From the NCBI RefSeq assembly GCF_014652815.1, contig NZ_BMZN01000002.1:733793-797792 (forward strand): DNA of 64,000 nucleotides, read 5' to 3'. Of this stretch, positions 54,443 through 63,591 are shown in pieces. A program made the position numbers and the translations under genes. Each line of letters begins with the position of its first letter. Within the stretch, counting starts at the first letter, position 1. Under the pieces are notes generated by a model that ran no database searches, had not been told where the DNA came from, and saw only the letters and a program-made list of their open reading frames with translations. Source of the DNA: Alcaligenes pakistanensis. Its GTDB lineage: Bacteria > Pseudomonadota > Gammaproteobacteria > Burkholderiales > Burkholderiaceae_B.

Positions 54443-56044
54443 ATGGATCTGAAACAGCAGTTACAGAATCAGGTGCCGGATTTGATGGATGATGATCTGT
54501 TTGGCGAGGACCCGGTTTTACTGCTTTGGCAAAAAAAACTGTTGTCAAACAAGGCTCAGGCGGGACTGGCGGATTACGGTCGAAAACTGGGCTCGGCCTA
54601 TTGGCGTGAGCAGGGGGCCTTGGCCAATCAAGAGCCACCGCAATGGCGTGGCTGGTCAGCGCAAGGTCAGCGCATTGATCAGGTGGACTTTCATCCCTCC
54701 TGGCATCACTTGATGAGCCTGGGCATGGAGCAGGGCCTGCATATCTGGCCTCACCAGCCGCAGCCCGGTCAGCATCTGGAACGGGCCATGGGGTTTTATA
54801 TGCACGGCCAGATCGAGGCTGGCACCCTATGCCCTTTAACCATGACGCGTGCCGCGGCCCCCCTCTTGCAGGCGGACCCGTTTCAGGAATGGGCTGCGCA
54901 GCTGGACCAAAATCAGTACGACCCTTCCAGTCAGGTAATGGGCCAAAAGCACAGCGTGCTTTTAGGAATGGGCATGACAGAAATGCAGGGCGGCTCTGAC
55001 CTGCGCGGCTGCACCACTGAGGCCCATCCGGATGGCGCTGCATTCCGCCTTTATGGGCATAAATGGTTTTTCTCCGTGCCGCAGGCCGATGCTCATCTGG
55101 TACTGGCACGTGAGCATGAACAGTTTTCCTGCTTTTTGATGCCGCGCTATACCGAGTACGGCCTGAACCGTCGCTATATACGCAGGCTGAAAGACAAGCT
55201 GGGGAATCGTTCCAACGCCAGTGCCGAGATCGATTTTGATGGGGCTCAGGCCTGGCGTGTAGGGCAGGCCGGTCGTGGTATTGCCTTGCTGGCTGGAATG
55301 GCCGCCCGAACCCGTATTGATTGTGTGCTGGGCAGTGCGGCTTTGATGCGGCAGGCTTTGGTCCAGTCCTTGCACTACTGTCAGCACCGGGTTGGTTTTG
55401 GTAAAACCTTGATCGAGCAACCCTTGATGCAGGCTGTCCTACTGGACATGGCCATTGAAAGTGAAGCTGCCGCGCATCTGGCTTTATTCCTGGTGGACTT
55501 GCAAGATCGTGTCGATGATCCGGTCGCGCAGTCTGTGCAGCGGATATTGTCCCCCGCCGCCAAGTTCTGGGTCTGCCGCCGTGCCATTGCTTTATGTGCC
55601 GAAGCCATGGAAACCTGGGGTGGCAATGGCTATATCGAAGAGGGGCCCATGCCGCGTCTTTTGCGAGAAGCCCCTGTTAACTCTATTTGGGAAGGTTCAG
55701 GCAATGTCATGTGCCTGGATGTGCAACGTGCCTTGAGTCAGGACGGTGTATTCGAGGCCTTGCAGACAGACCTGCGCATTCGTTGTGGTGATGATGCTGA
55801 ATTGGGCCGGGCAGCTGAGGCCTTGTTGGGCAATGTTTCCCAAGCCGGGGGGCGGGCCTGGACACAGAAACTGGCCGTTTTGTACCAGGCTTGTTTGATG
55901 CGCCAACTGGCCCCGGATGCCGTGGCCGATCTGTTTACGGCCCAGCGTGTACAGCAGGAACCATCGACCGTATTTGGTGTGGAAGGCGTAGAGCAGACCT
56001 CTTGGTATCTGCACCGTGCCTGGCCCCGTCTGCAAGCGTCTTGA
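54443..56044 (+). CDS. Acyl-CoA dehydrogenase family protein, AidB-like
   Basis: A 533-residue flavoprotein. FAD and catalytic-domain motifs: GMTEMQGGSDLRGCTTEA (about residues 175-192), YGHKWFFSVPQADAHLVL, and the C-terminal HRVGFGKTLIEQPLMQAVLL, METWGGNGYIEEGPMPRLLR with NSIWEGSGNVMCLD. Length and the lack of a substrate-specific loop fit AidB, which in E. coli is induced by alkylation and binds DNA. The ATG at 54443 is preferred to GTG at 54440 because GGAGG would be too close to the latter. Confidence 0.85.
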   Translation: MDLKQQLQNQVPDLMDDDLFGEDPVLLLWQKKLLSNKAQAGLADYGRKLGSAYWREQGALANQEPPQWRGWSAQGQRIDQVDFHPSWHHLMSLGMEQGLHIWPHQPQPGQHLERAMGFYMHGQIEAGTLCPLTMTRAAAPLLQADPFQEWAAQLDQNQYDPSSQVMGQKHSVLLGMGMTEMQGGSDLRGCTTEAHPDGAAFRLYGHKWFFSVPQADAHLVLAREHEQFSCFLMPRYTEYGLNRRYIRRLKDKLGNRSNASAEIDFDGAQAWRVGQAGRGIALLAGMAARTRIDCVLGSAALMRQALVQSLHYCQHRVGFGKTLIEQPLMQAVLLDMAIESEAAAHLALFLVDLQDRVDDPVAQSVQRILSPAAKFWVCRRAIALCAEAMETWGGNGYIEEGPMPRLLREAPVNSIWEGSGNVMCLDVQRALSQDGVFEALQTDLRIRCGDDAELGRAAEALLGNVSQAGGRAWTQKLAVLYQACLMRQLAPDAVADLFTAQRVQQEPSTVFGVEGVEQTSWYLHRAWPRLQAS

Positions 56045-56147
56045 TTCAGGCCTGACTACTAGGGAGATTGCTCTGGACAGGCGGTGCGCAGTATCTATAA
56101 TTTGTTAGCCTAGTTTTCTGCTATCCGCCTGGAGCCTTGTCCGCATC

Positions 56148-56720
56148 ATGACTGTGTTTTCCCTGTCCGGCTTTTCCTCTTTAACGCGGCGCGTAGCCGT
56201 TTGTGCAGGCTTGACTGCCCTGATGGCTGCCTGGGCCTTGCCCGTTCAGGCGCAAGACTTCGAGCTGACGGGACGCGTGGTGCGGGTAGCCGATGGCGAT
56301 ACCCTGACGATTTTGAGCAGTAATAATAAGCAGCAGCGGGTGCGTTTAGCCAGTATTGATGCGCCAGAAACCGGCAAAGACAGCCGTCGCCTTGGTCAGC
56401 CCTTTGCGGTTGCCTCGCGACGCTTCTTGTCGGACCTGGTGGCCGGCAAGCAACTGACCCTGTCCTGCTATGAGCGCGACCGTCATGGCCGTGCCGTGTG
56501 CGATGTGCCGCTGGAAGATGGCGAAACCGCCAATCAGAAGCTGGTGCGTGCCGGTATGGCAATGGCGAATCGCGAAAAGCGTGGCCGTTTCCTGCGTGAC
56601 CCGCGCATTGACGGGCTTGAGCGTGAAGCCAAAGAGGCACGTGTCGGTATTTGGTCCGAGCCCAATCCGGTAGCACCTTGGAAGTGGCGCTATGACTGCT
56701 GGCAGCAAGGGCAATGTTGA
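56148..56720 (+). CDS. Secreted thermonuclease-family nuclease
   Basis: A 190-residue staphylococcal-nuclease-like protein with a signal peptide (about residues 1-36, ending VQAQ). The SNase motifs are present: RVVRVADGDTLTIL, QQRVRLASIDAPETG and ERDRHGRAVCDVPLEDG, with Arg/Glu residues of the active site conserved by eye. It likely acts in the periplasm or outside the cell. Its end overlaps the start of the peptide-binding lipoprotein by 7 bp. Confidence 0.88.
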   Translation: MTVFSLSGFSSLTRRVAVCAGLTALMAAWALPVQAQDFELTGRVVRVADGDTLTILSSNNKQQRVRLASIDAPETGKDSRRLGQPFAVASRRFLSDLVAGKQLTLSCYERDRHGRAVCDVPLEDGETANQKLVRAGMAMANREKRGRFLRDPRIDGLEREAKEARVGIWSEPNPVAPWKWRYDCWQQGQC

Positions 56721-58903
56721 GCCCCTTGCGGCGGTTCGGGCTGGTTCTGATATGTACTGTATTGGCCGCTTGTTCCAAGCCTGTTAACAGCCCTTATCAC
56801 GAAGAAAGTGCTGCGGAAAACACGCTGTACAGCGCGTTCACGACCCGCTCGCCCAATCACCTGGACCCGGCCTTGTCCTACTCCGGGGATGAAACGCCAT
56901 TTACCTATTCGATCTATGAACCACTTTACGGCTATCACTACCTGGATCGGCCGTATCGCCTGATTCCCAAAGCTGCCGCCGAGCTGCTGGGTGATCCGGT
57001 GTATCTGGATGAGCAAGGTAATCGATTGCCTGCCGATGCGCCGGGTGAACAGGTGGCGATCAGTCGTTATGACATTCCTATCAAGAAAGGCATCGCCTTT
57101 CAGCCGCACCCAGCCTTTGCTCAAGACGAGCAAGGGGACTACCGCTATTACCCCATGCGGGCTCCGGACTTGAACGACGCCTTCAGTATTGGTGACTTTG
57201 CCTATACCGGCTCACGAGAATTGACGGCTCATGATTATGTGTACGCCTTCAAACGTTTGGCCAGCCCGCGTTTGGCTTCGCCCGTTTTAGGCGTGATGGC
57301 CGAGCATATTCGCGGCTTTAAAGAGTTCAGCGAAGAGCTGGCGCAGATCGACAAACAAGAGCCACGTCCGCAATGGCTGGATTTACGTCCCTATTCCTTG
57401 CCGGGCGTAAGAGCCCTGGACAAGCACACGCTGCGCATCGAGGTGAGAGGAAAGTATCCGCAGTTTAAGTATTGGCTGGCCATGACTTTTACGGCTCCTA
57501 TGGCCTGGGAGGCCGAGCGCTTTTATAGCCAGCCTCGCATGGCGCAGCACAATCTGACGCTGGATAGCTGGCCGGTGGGAACGGGCCCTTTCATGCTGAC
57601 GGAATCCTTGACCAACCGCCGCCATGTGCTTAGCCGCAATCCGAATTACCGAGGCGAGCTTTACCCATGTGTAGGCGAGCCCGGCGATCAGGCTGCCGGG
57701 CTGCTGAAAGACTGCGGCAAACCCATGCCCTTTTTAGACAAAGTCGTGTTCTCCCTGGAAAAAGAGGGCGTGCCTTTGATGGGTAAGTTCCTGCAAGGCT
57801 ATTACGACATTCCACAGGTAGAGCGGGGCGAGTACGGTGTTGCCATGACCGTGGCCGCACAGGACTCCGTGGACAAAGCGAATCTGTATCAGGAGCGTGG
57901 CCTGCAATTGCGCACTTCCCCGGAAGCGCAATTGTTCTACATGGGCTTTAACTGGCACGACCCGGTTGTCGGGCAGGGCGACACGCCCGAGCAGTTCGAG
58001 AAAAATCGCAAGCTGCGTCTGGCTATCAGCATCGTGTTCGACTGGGAGCAGTACGTTTCCATTTTCATGAATGATCAGGGGCAGGCCGCACATAGCCCCT
58101 TGCCGCCCGGTGTGCCCGGTTACCAGCCTCTGCCGCAAGGTGCTAACCCCTACGTCTATACCAAAGACAATGGTGTGGTGAAGCGTCGCAGCCTGGACGA
58201 GGCACGCGACTTGCTGCGCCAAGCCGGTTATCCCGATGGGCGCGACAGCCGCACTGGCAAACCTCTGATTCTGTATTACGACTCCATGATGGGCATGGGC
58301 TCGGACGCCACTGTGGACTGGATGCGGCGTCAACTGGCCCAGGTGGGTTTACAGCTGGAAGTACGTGCCAGCGACTACAACCGCTTTCAGGACAAGATGA
58401 AGCGCGGCGCAGCGCAGATGTTCATCTGGGGCTGGGTGGCCGACTACCCGGATGCCGAAAACTTCTTCACTCTGCTGTACGGGCCGCAGGCAAAAAAAGA
58501 CTTTGGTGGCGAAAACGCGGCCAATTATCAAAGCGCCGAATTTGACCGTCTCTACGAGCAAATGCGCTTTTTAAATGATGGCCCGGATAAAGAGGCCGTG
58601 GTGCAGAAAATGATTCGCTTGGTACAGCACGATGCACCCTGGATGTTCGGCTATGTGCCTAATGCCGGTGGCGCCTATCAAAGTTGGGTTGGCAATGCCA
58701 AACCCTCCTTGATGGTGCGTGATGGAATCCAGTATTACCGTATTGACCCCGAGCAGCGCGTGGAACGAATTGACAGCTGGAACCGCCCCGTTTGGTGGCC
58801 CGCCATTCCGGTGGTGCTGATCGTGTTGGTCTTGTTGTGGATGCTGCGCTCGCAAGCGCAGGCGCGACGTCGTCAGGTAGCACTGCGCAAGGAGAAAGAC
58901 TGA
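56714..58903 (+). CDS. Oligopeptide-type ABC binding protein, Yej-like, lipoprotein
   Basis: A 729-residue type 5 binding protein, larger than YejA (604). Lipoprotein signal VLICTVLAACSKPVN (Cys at about residue 20); body with LDPALSYSGDETPFTYSIYE, DPYVYAFKRL-type YVYAFKRLASPRLASPVLG and FIWGWVADYPDAENFF near residue 575. Unusually, a hydrophobic segment of ~20 residues (WWPAIPVVLIVLVLLWMLRS) closes the protein before a basic tail, so it may be anchored at both ends. Coupled to the permease gene by TGATG. Confidence 0.85.
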   Translation: MLSPLRRFGLVLICTVLAACSKPVNSPYHEESAAENTLYSAFTTRSPNHLDPALSYSGDETPFTYSIYEPLYGYHYLDRPYRLIPKAAAELLGDPVYLDEQGNRLPADAPGEQVAISRYDIPIKKGIAFQPHPAFAQDEQGDYRYYPMRAPDLNDAFSIGDFAYTGSRELTAHDYVYAFKRLASPRLASPVLGVMAEHIRGFKEFSEELAQIDKQEPRPQWLDLRPYSLPGVRALDKHTLRIEVRGKYPQFKYWLAMTFTAPMAWEAERFYSQPRMAQHNLTLDSWPVGTGPFMLTESLTNRRHVLSRNPNYRGELYPCVGEPGDQAAGLLKDCGKPMPFLDKVVFSLEKEGVPLMGKFLQGYYDIPQVERGEYGVAMTVAAQDSVDKANLYQERGLQLRTSPEAQLFYMGFNWHDPVVGQGDTPEQFEKNRKLRLAISIVFDWEQYVSIFMNDQGQAAHSPLPPGVPGYQPLPQGANPYVYTKDNGVVKRRSLDEARDLLRQAGYPDGRDSRTGKPLILYYDSMMGMGSDATVDWMRRQLAQVGLQLEVRASDYNRFQDKMKRGAAQMFIWGWVADYPDAENFFTLLYGPQAKKDFGGENAANYQSAEFDRLYEQMRFLNDGPDKEAVVQKMIRLVQHDAPWMFGYVPNAGGAYQSWVGNAKPSLMVRDGIQYYRIDPEQRVERIDSWNRPVWWPAIPVVLIVLVLLWMLRSQAQARRRQVALRKEKD

Positions 58904-59880
58904 TGTTTTCCTATATGCTGCGGCGCATTCTGTATGGCGTACTGATTCTGATCGGGGTCAATCTGCTGACCTTTGTGCTGTTCTTTGCTGTTAATACGCC
59001 CGACGATATGGCGCGCCTGTCTATTGGTGGCCAACGCGTCAGCCAGACTGCTATCGATAACTGGAAGGTGGAGCGTGGTTATAACAAACCGCTGTTTTAT
59101 AACTCCGAAGCCCAGGGCAGTAAGAGTCTGACCGACACGATTTTTTACGAACGCTCCGTCCCCTTGCTACGGCTGGATTTTGGCCTGTCCGATCAAGGGC
59201 AGGACATTGCGTATCAGATCAAGCAACGCATGGGGCCTAGTCTGGCACTGGCCTTGCCCACCTTCTTCCTTGGTTTATGGGTGTGTATCAGCTTTGCCTT
59301 GTTGATGGTGTTCTTCCGGGGAACGCGGCTGGATTTTTCTGCCGTTGTGCTGTGTGTAGTGCTGATGTCTATTTCAGGCCTGTTCTACATCATTGCCGGG
59401 CAGTGGATGTTTGCGAGAGTGCTGCGCTGGGTACCGTTTTCAGGCTGGGTGGAAGGCATGGATAACTGGCGCTTCCTGGTCTTGCCTGTACTGGTCGGAA
59501 TTCTGTCCCGAGTCGGGGCCGAGTCCCGCTTTTATCGCAGCCTGTTTCTGGAAGAGGCCAGTCGCGACTATGTACGTACCGCGCGCTCCAAGGGGTTGGC
59601 GGAATCTACCGTGCTGTTCCGTCATGTCCTTCCCAATGCGCTCCTGCCCATCCTGACAGGCACCGTGTCTGCCTTGCCGCTTCTGTTCATGGGCAGCCTG
59701 ATTTCAGAGTCTTTTTTTGGTATTCCGGGTCTGGGAAGCTTCACCATTGATGCCATCAATGCCCAGGACTTTTCCATTGTGCGTGCCATGGTGTTTTTAG
59801 GATCGATGCTTTATATCGCCGGTTTGATTCTGGCGGATATCTCCTACACCCTGGTCGACCCTCGCATTCGTTTCAGTTGA
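58903..59880 (+). CDS. Oligopeptide ABC permease, YejB-like
   Basis: A 325-residue membrane protein of the OppB type: N-terminal MLRRILYGVLILIGVNLLTF, a periplasmic loop, five further helices and the EAA-type loop YVRTARSKGLAESTVLFRHV (about residue 229-248), followed by GSLISESFFGIPGLGSFTID. Start is the ATG at 58903, overlapping the binding-protein stop. Confidence 0.9.
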   Translation: MFSYMLRRILYGVLILIGVNLLTFVLFFAVNTPDDMARLSIGGQRVSQTAIDNWKVERGYNKPLFYNSEAQGSKSLTDTIFYERSVPLLRLDFGLSDQGQDIAYQIKQRMGPSLALALPTFFLGLWVCISFALLMVFFRGTRLDFSAVVLCVVLMSISGLFYIIAGQWMFARVLRWVPFSGWVEGMDNWRFLVLPVLVGILSRVGAESRFYRSLFLEEASRDYVRTARSKGLAESTVLFRHVLPNALLPILTGTVSALPLLFMGSLISESFFGIPGLGSFTIDAINAQDFSIVRAMVFLGSMLYIAGLILADISYTLVDPRIRFS

Positions 59881-59887
59881 GCCCGCC

Positions 59888-61342
59888 ATGCCACAGTTCG
59901 TCTTTCTCTGGACCGATACCTTTGTGCTGGCACTGTTTCTGGCCATGGCGCTTTACACCTGGCGCGTGGTCAGGCGTCCTGCTTTGCGCTCGGCCTGGGC
60001 CAGCGTGGCGCGTACACCGTCAGCCATGTGTGCAGCCGTATTCCTAATCTTTTTCCTGCTGGTCGGCCTGCTGGATTCCATTCATTATCGGCCGCTGTTA
60101 CCGGCGGTTCCAGGGCAGGAGGCCAGCGCGCCCAGCTACGCGCCCGTGGCCCGCTCGGCCCTGGACGATATTTTAAAAAAAGCAGGGCTGACTGAGCTTG
60201 AAAAAACCTATTCCGCTCCCTTGGCACGTTTTCAGCTGACCAAAGAGAGCATGTTGATTGGTGGCCGGCCGGTTCGAGACTTCCCGCGTCTAGTCAATGC
60301 CGGGGTGGGCATGGACACACCCGTCGAGCATCAACGCGATATCTTGCGGCTAAGTGCCAAAGGGCTGGGCTGGGGCGTAGCCTCTAGCCTTGTTCTAGCC
60401 TTGCTGCTGACCCTTTGGGGACGCAAACAGTCTATGGAACCGGGCTGGGGGGCGGCTTGGCGGTACTGGTGGCAGGGGCAAGGTTTGGTCAACTGGCGGC
60501 TGGTCTGGTTCAGTGCCTGCGCCTTGATGCTGATGCTTTGCTTGGTCGTCAGCCTCAGCGCCAACTATTACGTGTTGGGCACGGATCGTACCGGCAACGA
60601 CATTATCTGGCAGGCCCTGAAAAGTATACGTACCGCCTTGGTGATTGGCACCTTAACCACCTTTGCCATGTTGCCGCCCGCCATTATCCTGGGCTTGGCC
60701 GCAGGCTATTTCCGCGGCTGGGTGGATGATGTCATTCAGTACATCTACACCACCCTAACTTCCATCCCTGGGGTTTTGTTGATCGCCGCTTGCGTCTTGA
60801 TGATGCAGGTTTATATCGACACTCATCCCGACAGCTTTGATACCGTAGCGGCCCGCGCTGACTTGCGCCTGTTCATGCTGTGCCTGATTCTGGGGCTGAC
60901 TGGTTGGGCAGGCCTGTGCCGTCTGCTGCGTGCCGAGGTGTTGAAACTGCGCGAGCTGGACTATGTTCAGGCGGCTCAAGCCTTTGGTGTGGGCCACCTG
61001 CGCATCATGTTCCGTCACTTGCTGCCCAACGTGATGCACATCGTTTTGATTACCCTGATTCTGGAGTTTTCCGGCTTGGTGCTGTATGAAGCGGTGCTGT
61101 CCTATCTGGGTATAGGCGTGGACCCGAGCATGCCGTCTTTTGGGCGCATGATTGATGCCGCTCGCAGCGAGTTGTCCCGTGATCCTATTATCTGGTGGGG
61201 GCTGGCGGGGGCGTTTGTCATGATGTTGGGGCTAGTACTGTCTGCAAACATCTTTGCCGATGCGGTTCAAACTGCCTTTGATCCGCGTACCCGCCGTTTT
61301 AAAGCCTTGCGAGTGCGTCGCACAGAAGGAGCCAAGGTATGA
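59888..61342 (+). CDS. Oligopeptide ABC permease, YejE-like, extended
   Basis: A 484-residue permease of the OppC type, longer than YejE (341). The first ~230 residues add two hydrophobic helices and a periplasmic region. The core has TDRTGNDIIWQALKSIRTAL and the EAA-type loop YVQAAQAFGVGHLRIMFRHL (about residue 360), then LGIGVDPSMPSFGRMI. It overlaps the ATPase gene (ATGA). Confidence 0.88.
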   Translation: MPQFVFLWTDTFVLALFLAMALYTWRVVRRPALRSAWASVARTPSAMCAAVFLIFFLLVGLLDSIHYRPLLPAVPGQEASAPSYAPVARSALDDILKKAGLTELEKTYSAPLARFQLTKESMLIGGRPVRDFPRLVNAGVGMDTPVEHQRDILRLSAKGLGWGVASSLVLALLLTLWGRKQSMEPGWGAAWRYWWQGQGLVNWRLVWFSACALMLMLCLVVSLSANYYVLGTDRTGNDIIWQALKSIRTALVIGTLTTFAMLPPAIILGLAAGYFRGWVDDVIQYIYTTLTSIPGVLLIAACVLMMQVYIDTHPDSFDTVAARADLRLFMLCLILGLTGWAGLCRLLRAEVLKLRELDYVQAAQAFGVGHLRIMFRHLLPNVMHIVLITLILEFSGLVLYEAVLSYLGIGVDPSMPSFGRMIDAARSELSRDPIIWWGLAGAFVMMLGLVLSANIFADAVQTAFDPRTRRFKALRVRRTEGAKV

Positions 61343-63024
61343 GCCAGCTTGAAAGTGTCTCCGCCGTGAAACCCTCTGCCACACCCGCTGTGTTGAAGAT
61401 CGATAAGCTGGAGCTGCGTGTACAGTCCGACGCTGGTATCCAGAGCGTGGTGCGTAATTTGTCCCTGGCCGTACAGCGAGGTGAAACCTTTGCCTTGGTG
61501 GGGGAGTCCGGCTGCGGTAAAAGCATGACGGCCATGGCGATTCTGCGTCTGTTGCCAGAGGCCGCCTGGATGCAGTCCGGCAGCATTGCTCTGGATGGAC
61601 TGGAGCTACCGTTGTTGCCCGAGCAGCAAATGCAGGACGTGCGCGGCAAACGTGTCAGTGTGATTTTCCAGGAACCGTCCACCAGCCTGAATCCGGTCAT
61701 GTCCATTGGGCGGCAGATCAGTGAGGTGATCCGACGTCACGCCGTGGTCCCTGCCGGACAGGAACGGGCAACGGCCATTAAATGGCTGGAACGCGTTGGC
61801 ATTCCCGGCGCGGCACAACGGTACGACGACTTTCCCTTTCAGTTTTCTGGCGGACAAAAGCAACGCGTCATGATTGCGATTGCTTTGGCTGCGGAGCCTG
61901 ATTTGTTGGTGGCTGACGAGCCCACCACAGCGCTGGACGTAACGGTTCAGGCGCAGATTTTGCAGTTGTTGTCCGATATACAGAAAGAGATGGGTCTAGC
62001 CATCTTGCTGATTACGCACGACTTATTGCTGGTGCGGCAGTATGCGGACTATGTGGCCTTGATGCGCCATGGGCAAATTGTGGAAGCGGGACTGGCCAGC
62101 CAGTTCTTTCTGCGCCCCAGTCACCCCTATGCAAAAGAATTGCTGGACGCTATTCCTACGTTTGAAAAACGTGGCCGGCCCTTGTCTCGCGCCGCCGCAC
62201 CCATCGAGGCCGTGGCAGCGCGTAATAGCAGCAAAGAGCTGGTGCTGGATATCCAAAGCTTGTCAGTTGCCTATAAGCAGGCTGGGTCCTGGTGGCGGCG
62301 TTTGCCCGTCATTCCCGTGGTTAAGGATTTGAGCCTGCAACTGCATAAAGGTGAAACCGTAGCGTTGGTAGGCGAATCCGGCTGCGGTAAAAGTACTGTG
62401 GCGCGTACTTTGATGCGCTTGCTGGATCATCAGGCGCAGATCAGCGGGCAAGTGCACATGCAGGGGCAGAATGTCTTGCAGGTTAAAGGCAAGGCGCTGC
62501 GGCAACTGCGGTCACGCTTGCAGATCATTTTCCAGGATCCTTACGGCTCTTTGGACCCGCGCATGATGGTGGGCGATATTTTGCTGGAAGGCCTGACCGC
62601 GCTACGTCCCGACCTGGATACCCAGGCGCGTCGCAAACGTATTGAAACTTTAGTGGATCAGGTCGGTCTGCCTAAGAACGCCTTAGAGCGTTATGCACAT
62701 GAGTTTTCCGGTGGGCAACGTCAGCGCATTGCCATTGCACGAGCTTTGGCGGTAGAGCCAGCCGTCCTGATTTGCGATGAGCCCACCTCTGCCCTAGATG
62801 TATCCGTACAGGCACAGATTCTGGATTTGATGCGCGAATTACAGATGGAACTGGGTTTGGCTTATTTGTTCATTACCCATAACTTCGGGGTGGTGGAATA
62901 TCTGGCGGATCGCATTGCTATCATGGCCAAAGGCCGTATTGTGGAGCAGGGCAGTGCGCAGCAGGTATTGTTCAATCCACAGGAAGAGTTGACTCAGCGC
63001 TTGCTGGCCGCTGTTCCCCGTTAA
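61339..63024 (+). CDS. Oligopeptide ABC transporter ATPase, two fused domains (YejF-like)
   Basis: A 561-residue protein with two complete ATPase domains. Each has Walker A (LVGESGCGKSMTAMAIL near residue 53; LVGESGCGKSTVARTLM near residue 344), a signature (FSGGQKQRVMIAIAL; FSGGQRQRIAIARAL) and Walker B (DEPTTALDVTVQAQ; DEPTSALDVSVQAQ). The oligopeptide-family C-terminal extension follows each. It powers the Yej-like importer encoded just upstream. Confidence 0.93.
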   Translation: MSQLESVSAVKPSATPAVLKIDKLELRVQSDAGIQSVVRNLSLAVQRGETFALVGESGCGKSMTAMAILRLLPEAAWMQSGSIALDGLELPLLPEQQMQDVRGKRVSVIFQEPSTSLNPVMSIGRQISEVIRRHAVVPAGQERATAIKWLERVGIPGAAQRYDDFPFQFSGGQKQRVMIAIALAAEPDLLVADEPTTALDVTVQAQILQLLSDIQKEMGLAILLITHDLLLVRQYADYVALMRHGQIVEAGLASQFFLRPSHPYAKELLDAIPTFEKRGRPLSRAAAPIEAVAARNSSKELVLDIQSLSVAYKQAGSWWRRLPVIPVVKDLSLQLHKGETVALVGESGCGKSTVARTLMRLLDHQAQISGQVHMQGQNVLQVKGKALRQLRSRLQIIFQDPYGSLDPRMMVGDILLEGLTALRPDLDTQARRKRIETLVDQVGLPKNALERYAHEFSGGQRQRIAIARALAVEPAVLICDEPTSALDVSVQAQILDLMRELQMELGLAYLFITHNFGVVEYLADRIAIMAKGRIVEQGSAQQVLFNPQEELTQRLLAAVPR

Positions 63025-63111
63025 GCCCCACTGCAGGCGGGGGTAGCGCTGATTCCCCCGGCACTTGTATGCCACAATACGGCGGTCTTTCCGCCCATTG
63101 ATACACACATT

Positions 63112-63591
63112 ATGAGTCTGAAGGTTTTTGATCTTGAATGCGAACTCGGCCATGTGTTCGAGGGTTGGTTTAGCTCACGCGATAGTTACGATGAGCAGCT
63201 TGGTCGTGGGCTATTGTGTTGCCCCGTCTGCGACAGCCATCAGGTCAAACGCAAGCTCTCGGCTCCGCGTATCAATGTGGGTGCTCAAGAAAGCATCAGC
63301 GCACCTGTCAGTAGTGCCCCAGTGCCAGCGCCCCTGCCTTCAACCATGCCGACCGAAGAGCAAATGCGGGCGATTCAAGGCCAGCTTTTACAAGAACTGC
63401 GCTCGGTCATTCGCAAGTCGGACAATGTGGGCACCCAGTTTGCTCAGGAAGCGCGTCGCATGCACGAAGGTGATAGTGAGCCGCGAGCCATACGCGGTCA
63501 GGCTACTGTGCAGGAATATCAGGATCTGGCTGAAGACGGCATTATTGCCATGCCGATTCCTGACTTTCTGGATGATGATCGCCTGCAGTAA
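63112..63591 (+). CDS. DUF1178-family protein
   Basis: A 159-residue cytoplasmic protein with the DUF1178 opening: LKVFDLECELGHVFEGWFSS, then LLCCPVCDSHQVKRKLSAPR, where CPVC plus an earlier Cys could bind metal. A Pro/Ser-rich linker and a helical C-terminus follow (EARRMHEGDSEPRAIRGQAT). Function unknown. Its last 50 bp overlap the convergent activator gene. Confidence 0.9.
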   Translation: MSLKVFDLECELGHVFEGWFSSRDSYDEQLGRGLLCCPVCDSHQVKRKLSAPRINVGAQESISAPVSSAPVPAPLPSTMPTEEQMRAIQGQLLQELRSVIRKSDNVGTQFAQEARRMHEGDSEPRAIRGQATVQEYQDLAEDGIIAMPIPDFLDDDRLQ

